Assembly (NCBI GenBank): GCA_017644005.1
Contig: JAEPMJ010000002.1
Span: 124,001 to 188,000 of the forward strand
Direction of reading: 5' to 3'
Source: Rhizobiaceae bacterium
Lineage (GTDB): Bacteria; Pseudomonadota; Alphaproteobacteria; Rhizobiales; Rhizobiaceae
DNA length: 64,000 nucleotides
Below the pieces are notes generated by a model. The model did not search any database. It was not told where the DNA came from and was given only the letters and a program-made list of their open reading frames with translations. Position numbers and translations under genes: made by a program. Shown here one piece after another: positions 35,694 through 44,185 of this stretch (positions are counted from its first letter, which is position 1; each line of letters opens with the position of its first letter).

Positions 35694-35722
35694 TTGACAG
35701 ACGGACTGCCGTTAGAAACAGT
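35694..35722 (+). promoter_or_regulatory. Possible promoter upstream of the cobalamin riboswitch
   Basis: A TTGACA hexamer at 35694-35699 lies about 30-40 bases before the riboswitch. The -10 is weak (no clear TATAAT; nearest AT-rich run is about 35712-35720). This is offered only as the most plausible start region for the riboswitch transcript. Confidence 0.3.
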
Positions 35723-35729
35723 CGGATCG

Positions 35730-35915
35730 GTCAAGGTTCTTCCGATCGGGCTGCTGGTCGGAAGCTAAGAGGGAATCCGGTGCCCCGCTGGGAAATCCGG
35801 AGCTGACCCGCAACTGTAGGCGGCGAGCCGCTTTGCCGATCAACGTCACTGGCCCGAAATGGCCGGGAAGACAGGCAAGGCAGCGACGACCCGCAAGCCA
35901 GGAAACCTGCCTGAC
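35730..35915 (+). promoter_or_regulatory. Cobalamin (adenosylcobalamin) riboswitch
   Basis: The characteristic class I elements occur in order: GAAGCTAAGAGGGAATCCGGTG, then AATCCGGAGCTGACCCGCAACTGTA (the B12 box region), GTCACTGGCCC with GGGAAG, and GACCCGCAAGCCAGGAAACCTGCC at the 3' end. These are the conserved loops of the B12 riboswitch. It precedes the chelatase-like/ferredoxin fusion and ABC importer by about 115 bases. B12 abundance would therefore shut the downstream operon, probably by hiding the ribosome binding site; a CCCCG/CGGGG hairpin follows near 36002-36021. Confidence 0.93.
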
Positions 35916-36031
35916 TGAATAGAGTTCCGTGGTCGGGGATTGCCACAGGAGCGCGCATCTGCGGTTCCGGCCTTGGCCTCCGCGAGCGTCGTTTCAGCCT
36001 CCCCGTCCACATAAGGTCGGGGATATTTGCT

Positions 36032-36865
36032 TTGGGACTCCGTGATACGGCCGCGCCAGGCGCGGCGGCGAGAAGGCGGGCAGTGTTGCTGCTCGCCAAA
36101 TCGGCCTTTGCCGCAGCTCCGCATCGCGAAATGCGGCGCATTGCCGACATGGTTGCCCTGATGCCCGGGGTTGCGAAAGCGCTGCACTGTTTTTCGGAGC
36201 AAGGGGCGCCATCTCTGCGCGACGCCCTGGAAGACGTGCGAAGCGGCCCCTATTCCGACATCATCATCGTGCCTCTGATGCTGCCCTTGGAGCCCGGGTT
36301 CGTCAACTGGCTCACCCGCTCGCTTCGGCGCTGGCAGGCCGAAACATCCAAGCCATGGCCGATGGTACGGATTGCGCGCGACATCGCACAAAGCCTCCAT
36401 TTCGAACCGCTGCTGGCGGCGCTTGTCGCGGGCACGGCCGCCGAACCGCCGGTCCTGCCCGAAGCCGGCCACAAGCTTGAGGGCTCGCTGGTCCCGGCGC
36501 AAAAACGGCGTGTGCTCGTCTGCGAGGGCGGCGCCTGCAACGCGGCCGGCGCCGACGTGATCTGGGGACATCTGCGCAACCGTCAGGTCCAGTGCAAGCT
36601 GCGCGTCAAAGGCGACGGTACAATGACGGCCAAATCGACATGCCTCGGTCCGTGCAGCCTTGCACCCGTCCTGCAGGTGTTCCCGGAAGGCACCTATTAC
36701 GGCGGCGTCTCCGAGGCTGCCATCGACCGCATCGTTCACGAGCACCTGCTCGGCGGCAAAGTCGTTTCCGAGTTCGCCTACGCACCTACCGGCCGCAAGC
36801 AGCAACTGCGCCGGCCTCATCCAACAAACCCGGAAAAATCCCAAAACCCAGGAGAAGTCAAATGA
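36032..36865 (+). CDS. Chelatase-like (CbiX-fold) and 2Fe-2S ferredoxin fusion protein
   Basis: A 277-residue protein in two parts. Residues 17-135 resemble the CbiX/sirohydrochlorin chelatase fold, but the usual metal-binding His residues are missing: LLLAKSAF stands where HGSR is expected, and VPLMLPLEPGF where a His follows. Residues 158-240 form a thioredoxin-like 2Fe-2S ferredoxin with Cys164, Cys169, Cys204 and Cys208 (VLVCEGGAC, TCLGPC). The TTG start has little ribosome-site support; GTG at 36083, eight bases after AAGG, is an alternative. Riboswitch control and the ATGA overlap with the ABC gene suggest a role in cobalt or corrin handling. Confidence 0.75.
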   Translation: MGLRDTAAPGAAARRRAVLLLAKSAFAAAPHREMRRIADMVALMPGVAKALHCFSEQGAPSLRDALEDVRSGPYSDIIIVPLMLPLEPGFVNWLTRSLRRWQAETSKPWPMVRIARDIAQSLHFEPLLAALVAGTAAEPPVLPEAGHKLEGSLVPAQKRRVLVCEGGACNAAGADVIWGHLRNRQVQCKLRVKGDGTMTAKSTCLGPCSLAPVLQVFPEGTYYGGVSEAAIDRIVHEHLLGGKVVSEFAYAPTGRKQQLRRPHPTNPEKSQNPGEVK

Positions 36866-38370
36866 ACCATGTCCCGCGACATGCACTCGCGGCAGCGACA
36901 GCTTCGGCGGTCGCCCTGCTAACAGCGATAGCACCGGCTACCGCGCAGGAAGCACTGAAAGTGGGAACTACGTTCCTGCTCGGCAGCACAGATCCCACCG
37001 CCGGCTCTGCCGGCTGGGCGCTGACCAGCCATGGCATTGGCGAGAAGCTCTTCATGGTCGACAAGGACGGAAATCTGGTGCCCGAACTGGCGGCGCAGGC
37101 CGAGCGTAACAGCGAGCTTGAATGGACCGTCACGCTCCGGTCCGGACGCTACTTCTCAGATGGAACCCCGGTCACCGCCGCGGCAATTGGAGAGGGTTTC
37201 GCCAACACATTCGAGAAGAGCAAGACGGCAGCGGCGACGGGCGGCAAGCTTGCCTTCGAAGCGGTGGACGATCTGACGCTGAGAGTGACGACGGAAAAGC
37301 CGGTGCCGCTGATCCAGGCTTTGTTCGCCGAATGGCCGCTGGTGGCCTACATGCTGGATGACGCGGGCGAAGCGGTTTACACCGGCCCCTACGCCATCGC
37401 GGAACTGAAGGCGGACTCGCACCTTGAACTGGCTCCGAACGCGCATTTCGACGGCACGGAGCGTTCCCCGATCACGCTGCGCAAGTTTGGCGATGCTCAG
37501 ACGATGGCGCTTGCCTTCGAAGCAGGCGGGCTCGACCTTGCGTTTGGCCTGCCTTCCGAAGTCCTTTCGCGGCTCAAGGCAAATCCCGACCTGACCGTGA
37601 AGAGCTTCCAGGTCGGCTACCAGTATTTCGGTTTTCTCAATACCGCCCGCCCCGCATTTTCGGACCCGCTGGTCAGACAGGCAGTCGATCTGGCGATCGA
37701 CCGGGATCAGCTCGTGGCCGCGATCAATGGCGGCCAGCCAGCGACCGGCGCCTTTGCGCCCTACTTCCCCTTCACGCCGGCCGAGGCTCGAGAGTTCGAT
37801 CCTGAAAAGGCGGCGCGGCTGCTTGACAAGGCCGGCTGGGTGGTCGGCCCCAACGGCATCCGGAGCAAGGGCGGCGCACCGCTGCGCCTGGAGGCCTCCA
37901 CCTATCCGCAGCGCCCGGACCTCGTCACCATGCTGCCGGTGGTGAAGGCCGCACTCGCCAGAGTCGGCATAGATGTAGGGACGCGCGTGGTCGAAAATGC
38001 CAACGAAGTGGCGGCGTCCGGCGAATTCGATATGTTCCTGTGGGCACAACATACGGCGCCAAGTGGTGACCCGGCCTTCTTCTTTCATTCAATGCTGCGC
38101 AGCGATGGACCGCTCAACCATGCTCGCTATGGCAGCGAGGAGTTTGACGCCATCATCGCCGGGTTCTCCACCTCCGGTGACTTGGAGCGCCGCGCCGAAA
38201 TCGCGCTCGACGCCCAGCAGAAGCTGTTTGAGGACGTGCCGGTAACATTCCTTGTCTCGCCGGCATGGCATGTAGGCGTTTCGGAGCGGCTGTCGGGCTA
38301 CGAACCGTGGGGTTCGGATTATCACGTCATTCGCCCCGACATGGGCGAGACACGGCAACAGCTTCCTTGA
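36862..38370 (+). CDS. ABC transporter substrate-binding protein, peptide/nickel (family 5) type
   Basis: A 502-residue periplasmic binding protein with signal peptide (MNHVPRHALAAATASAVALL, cut near TAQEA). The body has the family 5 features: WTVTLRSGRYFSDGTPVTA, LDLAFGLPSEVLSRL and VDLAIDRDQLVAAI. The gene starts with ATG in the preceding stop (ATGA), following GGAGAAG. Being in the B12-riboswitch operon suggests cobalt, nickel-like or a cobalt-chelate ligand; this is inference. A much longer frame upstream is a shadow of the fusion gene. Confidence 0.9.
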   Translation: MNHVPRHALAAATASAVALLTAIAPATAQEALKVGTTFLLGSTDPTAGSAGWALTSHGIGEKLFMVDKDGNLVPELAAQAERNSELEWTVTLRSGRYFSDGTPVTAAAIGEGFANTFEKSKTAAATGGKLAFEAVDDLTLRVTTEKPVPLIQALFAEWPLVAYMLDDAGEAVYTGPYAIAELKADSHLELAPNAHFDGTERSPITLRKFGDAQTMALAFEAGGLDLAFGLPSEVLSRLKANPDLTVKSFQVGYQYFGFLNTARPAFSDPLVRQAVDLAIDRDQLVAAINGGQPATGAFAPYFPFTPAEAREFDPEKAARLLDKAGWVVGPNGIRSKGGAPLRLEASTYPQRPDLVTMLPVVKAALARVGIDVGTRVVENANEVAASGEFDMFLWAQHTAPSGDPAFFFHSMLRSDGPLNHARYGSEEFDAIIAGFSTSGDLERRAEIALDAQQKLFEDVPVTFLVSPAWHVGVSERLSGYEPWGSDYHVIRPDMGETRQQLP

Positions 38371-39290
38371 CCGGCCACATCGTTCGGATTGGCCTGCGTT
38401 CGGCCGTCAGCCTGCTGGCGGTCTCGGCGCTGGCCTTTCTGGTCGTTGCGTTCATGCCGTCCGACCCGGTGATGATCGCAATCCGGGCGTGGAACCTGCC
38501 GGTCGACGAAACCACCATCAACGCGCTGCGCACCGAATGGGGCCTCGACCGGCCATTCCCGGCGCGCTACCTGTCCTGGCTGGCCGATTTCGTGACCGGC
38601 GACTGGGGACGATCCTTCCGAACCGGCGAGCCGGTGCTCAACGAATTCTCGTCACGACTGCCGCTGTCGCTGGGCATCGGCCTCGGAGGCCTGGCACTTG
38701 CCGCCTTGGCCGCAGTTCCGCTGGGCTTTACTGCGGCACTCAAACCGGGTGGAATCGCGGATCGGTTCAGTCGGCTGCTTGCAATCACCGTGCAGGCTGT
38801 GCCCGCTTTCTGGCTCGGCCTTGTGCTGATCTGGGTCCTGGGCGTCAAGCTGCAACTGATCAGCCCTTTCTCTGCAGGGGTTGACGTGATTGCGCTCGCC
38901 ATAGGGTTGGTAGCCCTGCATTCCACAGGCATGCTCGCCCGCGTCTACCGCCGCGACCTCATTGAGCAGACGGCACAGCCCTACTACCGAACGGCGCTCG
39001 CCAAAGGCCTGACGCGCCGCCAGGCGCTGTGGCGACATGGCCACCGCAGCGCGATCTACGCGCTTCTCTCGGCCATGCGTTCGGAGGCCGGCTGGGCGAT
39101 CGGCACCACGGCCGCCCTTGAAGTTCTGTTCGGCTTACCCGGTATCAGCCAGTTTCTGGTGCAGAGCATCAGTGCCCGCGACTATTTTGTACTGCTCGCC
39201 TACATCATGGTCGTCGCAAGCTGGATGCTGGCGGTGAACGCGAGCGTGGAGCTCACCCTGCGCAGGCTTGATCCGCGGGCCGACAGATGA
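38367..39290 (+). CDS. ABC transporter permease, DppB/NikB type
   Basis: A 307-residue permease with about six helices. TTG at 38367 overlaps the binding-protein stop (TTGA) and gives MTGHIVRIGLRSAVSLLAVSAL. The GDWGRSF and PVLNEF motifs and the EAA-type loop RTALAKGLTRRQALWRHGHRS are those of NikB/DppB proteins. It pairs with the next permease. Confidence 0.9.
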   Translation: MTGHIVRIGLRSAVSLLAVSALAFLVVAFMPSDPVMIAIRAWNLPVDETTINALRTEWGLDRPFPARYLSWLADFVTGDWGRSFRTGEPVLNEFSSRLPLSLGIGLGGLALAALAAVPLGFTAALKPGGIADRFSRLLAITVQAVPAFWLGLVLIWVLGVKLQLISPFSAGVDVIALAIGLVALHSTGMLARVYRRDLIEQTAQPYYRTALAKGLTRRQALWRHGHRSAIYALLSAMRSEAGWAIGTTAALEVLFGLPGISQFLVQSISARDYFVLLAYIMVVASWMLAVNASVELTLRRLDPRADR

Positions 39291-40060
39291 AGATCAGGTT
39301 TCTCCTCTGCTCGATGATGGGGCTCCTCGTTCTCGCGGGCGGACTCTGGCAACCGCACGACCCCGATGCCATCGACCTGACCTTGCGCCACGCATCGCCG
39401 TCGCTCGAACATCCGTTGGGCACCGACCACCTCGGCCGCGATCTCGCATCGCGCATGATGATTGCCGGCTGGCGCACGGCGTCGGTGGTGTTTGCAGTTG
39501 GCGCGATCGGCTTTTTCGGCGGGTCGCTGGCTGGCACAGCCGCCGCGATCATGGGCGGCTGGCGCGAGCAGATAACGCTGCGGGCGGCCGAACTGTTCAT
39601 CGTTGTACCGACCCTGATCTGGGCACTGACCGCGGTGGCAATCTTCGGGCTGTCGCCGGTGACGGCAGGCATCGCCCTCGGCCTCGCCGGCGTGGGCCCC
39701 TATGCACTTTTGTCCAACTCGCTGACCCATCGTGTGCTCGGCCAACCCTTCGTCAGTGCTGCCCGTGGTTTGGGCGTATCGCCGCCCCGCCTCATGACGC
39801 GCCATGTGTTGCCCAATACGCTGCCGTTGATCTTCGTTTACGTCGGCAGCCAAGCCGGCCAGGCCGTGGTTTCATATGCGGCGCTGGCATTCATCGGCCT
39901 TGGGGCGGACCCGTCCAGACCCGATTGGGGGTCAATGCTCTATGAATACCGACTCTTCGCCTTCGATCAGCCGATGCTCATGATCTGGCCTGGATTGGCG
40001 ATCGTGACGCTGACTGCACTGCTGAACTGGGTGTTCGATCGCCCGGAAGCACACAAATAA
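39287..40060 (+). CDS. ABC transporter permease, DppC/NikC type
   Basis: A 257-residue permease overlapping its partner by four bases. The HPLGTDHLGRDLASRMMIAGW and FVSAARGLGVSPPRLMTRHVLPN segments are the DppC/NikC hallmarks. No ATPase gene follows: the next 240 bases hold no gene, and then an unrelated secreted protein begins. The importer must borrow ATPases encoded elsewhere, unless their genes were lost. Confidence 0.9.
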   Translation: MKIRFLLCSMMGLLVLAGGLWQPHDPDAIDLTLRHASPSLEHPLGTDHLGRDLASRMMIAGWRTASVVFAVGAIGFFGGSLAGTAAAIMGGWREQITLRAAELFIVVPTLIWALTAVAIFGLSPVTAGIALGLAGVGPYALLSNSLTHRVLGQPFVSAARGLGVSPPRLMTRHVLPNTLPLIFVYVGSQAGQAVVSYAALAFIGLGADPSRPDWGSMLYEYRLFAFDQPMLMIWPGLAIVTLTALLNWVFDRPEAHK

Positions 40061-40299
40061 CCCGATCTTAGATCCGCATCCCCGTGATGGCGCCGACGCA
40101 GACCCTTCAGCCGTCGCCAGACACGTTCGCGCTCTGATCGGTAGCCATCCGCCCCCGTTCCGGCCGGGATCGCCAACCATAGGCGTTGGACTCGGAATTT
40201 CCGATCAACGGTCTTGCATCGAAGTCCACCCCATTTGAGGGAGGCACCGGTGGAACCTCCTCCCTACCCTTCAGCCCGAGTTCTTGGAGATTTGCCACA
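40061..40299. other. Intergenic gap after the riboswitch-controlled operon
   Basis: No gene, clear terminator or repeat could be recognised here. A GGAGG at about 40230 belongs to no start, while TTGGAGA at 40284-40290 serves the following ATG at 40300. Confidence 0.5.
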
Positions 40300-41202
40300 A
40301 TGATTCACCACGCTTGCGTGCTGAACGTTACGTCCCTGTTTGCAAAAGCACTGCGCCCGCTGGCCGCTGCCGCACTGCTTGGCATCTTGATTCCACAGCC
40401 AATGCAGGCGCAGGAGCAACTCTCGGAGGAAGACAAGGCACGCCTTGCTGCCTCCGATGGTGCTGGCGCCATGCCATCCACCATGCTCAGCCTGCCATTC
40501 CACGACCCGTTCGACGGCAATCAGTTGGCAGCCGACTGGGCGACGTTGAATGTCAATCCCGACAAGTTCGTGGTCGAAAATGGCGGCATCTTCGTCATTG
40601 AAACGGGCGGCAAGGCGCGGCCGGACAATCCGGAAACAGACAATGTTTTCGTCCTCGGCCACGCGCTGCCGGCTGGCGATTTCGATATGACGCTGAAGGG
40701 AACGCTCGATCCCAAGACGGGCTATGAAAATATCTGGTTGGGTCTGCGCGCTGGCGCGGAAGATTATCTCGCGGCCAATCTATCGATCCTCACGAAAGGA
40801 TGCGGCGCGGCTCTCTACCTGAACATCGAGAATACCCGCGTTCTCGACAAAGGCGAAAAGCCCGTGAAGACCTGGTTTGGCGACAATCTGTTCGACGGTC
40901 CGTTGCTCAAGGACATTTGCACCAGCGGCCGAACCTATGCCGACGCAGCCCTGGCGGTATTGCCGGACAGCGGGTTCACGCTCACCTTCTCCCGGCGCGG
41001 CATGCGTTATTTCACAAGCGTCAAACTCGACCTTCCGTCGGACGAAAAGCACGAGGGCGGTCGAAAGACCGTCGCATCGTTCGCGCTGTCGCGCGTCGAG
41101 CCCTTTGGTCAGCCCTTCTTCATGCTCGGCCAGTCGTCAAAAGCCAGGAACGGCGAATCATCGGCAACCTTCGACGACTTCTCGATCATCGCAGTTCAAT
41201 AG
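40300..41202 (+). CDS. Secreted protein of unknown function, domain shared with the next gene
   Basis: A 300-residue protein with a signal peptide (hydrophobic stretch AKALRPLAAAALLGILIPQP, cut near MQAQE). Residues about 68-300 form one domain that recurs at the C-terminus of the following vWA protein: NVFVLGHALPAGDFD and LFDGPLLKDICTSGRTYADAAL have near-identical counterparts there. It looks like a beta-rich (jelly-roll/LamG-like) domain by its pattern of FDMTL, ENIWLGLRAG and FDDFSI strands, but I cannot name a family. The ATG at 40300 follows TTGGAGA; an upstream in-frame extension has no signal peptide and is rejected. Confidence 0.85.
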   Translation: MIHHACVLNVTSLFAKALRPLAAAALLGILIPQPMQAQEQLSEEDKARLAASDGAGAMPSTMLSLPFHDPFDGNQLAADWATLNVNPDKFVVENGGIFVIETGGKARPDNPETDNVFVLGHALPAGDFDMTLKGTLDPKTGYENIWLGLRAGAEDYLAANLSILTKGCGAALYLNIENTRVLDKGEKPVKTWFGDNLFDGPLLKDICTSGRTYADAALAVLPDSGFTLTFSRRGMRYFTSVKLDLPSDEKHEGGRKTVASFALSRVEPFGQPFFMLGQSSKARNGESSATFDDFSIIAVQ

Positions 41203-41218
41203 GCCCTGGGGTAAACGA

Positions 41219-43216
41219 ATGACTTGCTTGAAACACGCCGCCCGCTTCGCCCTCGCTGCCGGTATTTCGTTTGGCACATTGGGCGTACCGGCGGTTGCTC
41301 AGGACGACGAACTGCAAACGGCGACCGAACTCGTGCGGCTGTTCTTCGCCGAACACACACGCCGCTTCAGGTCGGGCGGCGAGCCGCTGCTGAACGACGC
41401 CGGCGCGGCAAAACTGTTCCTGACCGACGATCTCGCGGTCGACGGTTTGCAGGGAATGCTCCAGTTCGATCCTGTCTACGGCGGCCAGGATGCCGACATC
41501 ACCGCGGTTAAGATATACCCAGATCCCGAAATGCCGGTGCTCCGTGGGGCTGGACAGATCCGCGTCGATGTCACCAACTTCGGCGCGCTCCGTCGTTTCG
41601 TTTATACGACCGTGAAGGTCGATAACGCGGAGTGGCAGATCAGCGACATCTATTCGGAAGACGACGGATGGTCGCTGGTCAATCTGATGCGGCAAAGCGG
41701 CGTTACCTTCTCGCCGGTCGGTTCCGACGACGTGACGATTTTCGAGCGGGGCAGGCAGGCCTCGGCCGTCATCGACAATCCGGCGGACGACGTCGGCATC
41801 GATCCCGGCGACCTCCAGGGCAATCTGGCCCAGGCGCCCGATCCGAACGCGGAAATCGGCATGGAACAGGGCGATCTCCCGGGCGACGGCAGCACCGACC
41901 GCAAAGACCTGCTTGTAATCCTCGACGCGTCCGGTTCCATGTGGGGGCAGGTTGACGGCGTCGCGAAGATCTCCACGGCCAAACAGGCGCTGAGCGGTCT
42001 GCTGAACGATCTAGGTGCCAGCACCAATTTCGGCCTGGCGGCCTATGGTCACCGGCGCGAGGGAGATTGCAGCGACATAGAGGTTCTGCTGCCCGTCGCC
42101 GATCATGCCGAAGGCATGATCGGCCCGGTGATCGAGGGTATCACCCCGCGCGGAAAAACGCCGATTGCGGGTGCGCTGCGGGCTGCCGGCGGCGCGTTTC
42201 CGAGTAATGGCCAATCCAGCGTGCTGTTGATCTCCGACGGATTGGAGACCTGTGGCGGTGATCCCTGCGCAGCGGCAGAGGCGCTAGTTGCTCAAAGCAT
42301 CGACACACGCGTGCACGTGGTCGGCTTTGACCTGACCGAAGAAGAGAATGCTGCGCTTCAATGCATCGCAGACAAGGGCAACGGCAACTATTTCACCGCG
42401 AACAACAGCGCCGAGTTTGTCGATGCGCTCAACGAGGCGGCAAACCTGGCCAACATCGAAACCGCGCCCGAATCTGAAACGGTGCCAGCGCCCGAGACTG
42501 AGGCCTTTTTCGAGGAAACGTTCGACGGCCCTGCGATTGCGGCCGCTTGGTCGGTGGCAAACGAACAGCCGCATTTGAAAGCGCTGGACGGCAAAGGCGC
42601 ACTGCTTGTGGCTGCGGCAGGCCGCGAGACCTTTTACGATAGCGAAAACGCCGCAAACCGTTTCGTGCTCGACCACGAACTTCCGGAAGGCGATTTCGAC
42701 CTCGTCACCAGTTTCAGAATGCCGGTTCAGACGGGAGCCGAGCATCTCTGGCTTTCACTCTTCAACTCACCCAGCGATCAGGTTGGCGCCCTCCTGTGGG
42801 CCGAGTGGAAGGGCTGTGGACCGGCAATCAAGCTTGCGCTGATCAAGGTCAGCAGTGAAGCCGGCGCAAAGCCCGAAAAAACCCAGTTTGAGGCGGCGCT
42901 GTTCGACGGGCCGTTGCTCGACGACATCTGCACGCGGGGGCGCAAATACGCTGACGCGGTGCTTCAGGCCCTTGAAACCGACGGCGCCGAACTGCGCCTC
43001 AGGAGAAACGGCCGCAATCTGACGGCAGCGTTCGCCATGCATCTCCCCGCTTTCGGCGAGATCGAAGCCCGGCCGTTCGTCCACGAGACCGAGCCGATTA
43101 CCGCGCTGCGTCTATCTGGCAAAGCCAGCCTGTTCGCCGGCCAATGGAGTCGCGCCAAACTGGGCGAGAGCCATTTTTTCATCGACCGTTTCGCAATCGA
43201 GCAGGTCCGGCCATGA
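41219..43216 (+). CDS. Secreted vWA-domain protein with a C-terminal domain shared with the upstream gene
   Basis: A 665-residue exported protein: signal peptide 1-28 (cut near VAQDD), an NTF2/DUF3828-like region at about 30-165, a vWA domain at about 229-410, and a C-terminal domain at about 430-665. The metal-ion site is intact: DASGS at 236-240, Thr314 (RGKTPIAG) and Asp340 (LISDGLETC). The C-terminal domain matches the whole mature part of the preceding protein. It lies 16 bases after that gene and overlaps the next one (ATGA), so all three form one unit. A periplasmic or surface adhesion/assembly role is inferred from the vWA fold. Confidence 0.88.
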   Translation: MTCLKHAARFALAAGISFGTLGVPAVAQDDELQTATELVRLFFAEHTRRFRSGGEPLLNDAGAAKLFLTDDLAVDGLQGMLQFDPVYGGQDADITAVKIYPDPEMPVLRGAGQIRVDVTNFGALRRFVYTTVKVDNAEWQISDIYSEDDGWSLVNLMRQSGVTFSPVGSDDVTIFERGRQASAVIDNPADDVGIDPGDLQGNLAQAPDPNAEIGMEQGDLPGDGSTDRKDLLVILDASGSMWGQVDGVAKISTAKQALSGLLNDLGASTNFGLAAYGHRREGDCSDIEVLLPVADHAEGMIGPVIEGITPRGKTPIAGALRAAGGAFPSNGQSSVLLISDGLETCGGDPCAAAEALVAQSIDTRVHVVGFDLTEEENAALQCIADKGNGNYFTANNSAEFVDALNEAANLANIETAPESETVPAPETEAFFEETFDGPAIAAAWSVANEQPHLKALDGKGALLVAAAGRETFYDSENAANRFVLDHELPEGDFDLVTSFRMPVQTGAEHLWLSLFNSPSDQVGALLWAEWKGCGPAIKLALIKVSSEAGAKPEKTQFEAALFDGPLLDDICTRGRKYADAVLQALETDGAELRLRRNGRNLTAAFAMHLPAFGEIEARPFVHETEPITALRLSGKASLFAGQWSRAKLGESHFFIDRFAIEQVRP

Positions 43217-44127
43217 CTCTGCGTACGCCTCTGGCGGCGGCCATGACCGTCGTCGCGCTGACGATTCCGACTGCGGCTCAGCAATCGTCGGGCGGCGACG
43301 AAATCGAGGCGTTGCGCTGCGCGGCCGGATTCGGCTGCCATGGTCTTGCGGTGAGCGAGAACGAAGCGCAGGTGCTGATTGGCGTCGGTTCACGCCAGGA
43401 GGCAAGAGACGCCTACGCGCTCAATCACCCTGACGCCTATTTCGCGGACACGCTGCCGGAAGAAGGCGAAGCCGGCAATCCGGTTGAACTCGACAAGCTG
43501 GAGGGCCGCGACGATATCGTGCTCTTCCCGAAGGACGGGCAGAGCGCTGACGATGGCCTGAAGTCCCAGTGGAGTTGCGCCGCCGGATACGGTTGCGAGG
43601 GGCTCGCCGTCGACCAGCAGGAGGCGCTTGTTCTGGTCGATGCGGCCGACACAGAGAATGCGCGCGACCAGTACGCGCTCAAATACCCCGAGGAGTACAT
43701 TTCAAACGCCCTCGCCGACGGCGGAGATCCCGTCAACGTTATCGATCTATTCGCGGACGGTGGGGGTTCGAAAACGCCGATCGAGCTGTTTCCGGGAAAG
43801 GGCGAGCAGCCCGAGAGGCCCAACATGGCCAACCACCCGGTCGACTTCACGAAAATGGAGGGCTACGCCGAGGTGCCTTGTTCGGGAAACCTCCACGAAG
43901 CCCCGCAATTCATGAACACGCCGGGTCTGGCCGTTTCGACCTGCACAGCGCCGCATGATCCGCAGGGCAATTGCGGCCTGCCGGCTGCTAACGGATATTG
44001 CCTGACCACCGGTACCAGCTTGCGCGCGGCCTGCTATGGCGTGACGACGGCCAGCCGCGCCGCAAATCTTGGAAACTACTGCGAAGGCGGTAGCTGCTCG
44101 GCTTTCAGCTACGTCGTTTGCCAGTAG
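43213..44127 (+). CDS. Secreted protein with tandem Cys repeats and Cys-rich C-terminus, unknown
   Basis: A 304-residue protein with a signal peptide (cut near TAAQQ). Two tandem repeats of about 75-85 residues occupy about 33-110 and 119-197: each starts with C-A-A-G-F/Y-G-C (Cys36/Cys42 and Cys122/Cys128), continues with GLAV and ARD-YAL-P-Y, and ends in a L/I-FP-K/G-K/D-G motif. Residues 220-304 carry eight Cys (223, 244, 254, 263, 274, 290, 295, 303), likely disulfide-bonded. The gene overlaps the vWA gene stop (ATGA). No known family is recognised. Confidence 0.82.
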   Translation: MTLRTPLAAAMTVVALTIPTAAQQSSGGDEIEALRCAAGFGCHGLAVSENEAQVLIGVGSRQEARDAYALNHPDAYFADTLPEEGEAGNPVELDKLEGRDDIVLFPKDGQSADDGLKSQWSCAAGYGCEGLAVDQQEALVLVDAADTENARDQYALKYPEEYISNALADGGDPVNVIDLFADGGGSKTPIELFPGKGEQPERPNMANHPVDFTKMEGYAEVPCSGNLHEAPQFMNTPGLAVSTCTAPHDPQGNCGLPAANGYCLTTGTSLRAACYGVTTASRAANLGNYCEGGSCSAFSYVVCQ

Positions 44128-44145
44128 TTTTCCGGTGTGGCCAGC

Positions 44146-44174
44146 CACGGCAGGGGCCATCGACCCCCGCCGTG
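44146..44174. terminator. Hairpin between convergent genes
   Basis: CACGGC-A-GGGG pairs with CCCC-C-GCCGTG around a 7-base loop, giving a GC-rich stem with one mismatch. It is placed in the 58-base gap between two convergent genes. No T-run follows on either strand, so efficiency is uncertain. Confidence 0.5.
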
Positions 44175-44185
44175 ACAATCAACAA

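Noticed and set aside
37156-38088. 310-codon minus-strand frame opposite the ABC binding protein
   Set aside because: It is the antisense shadow of a well-supported gene and has no family features.
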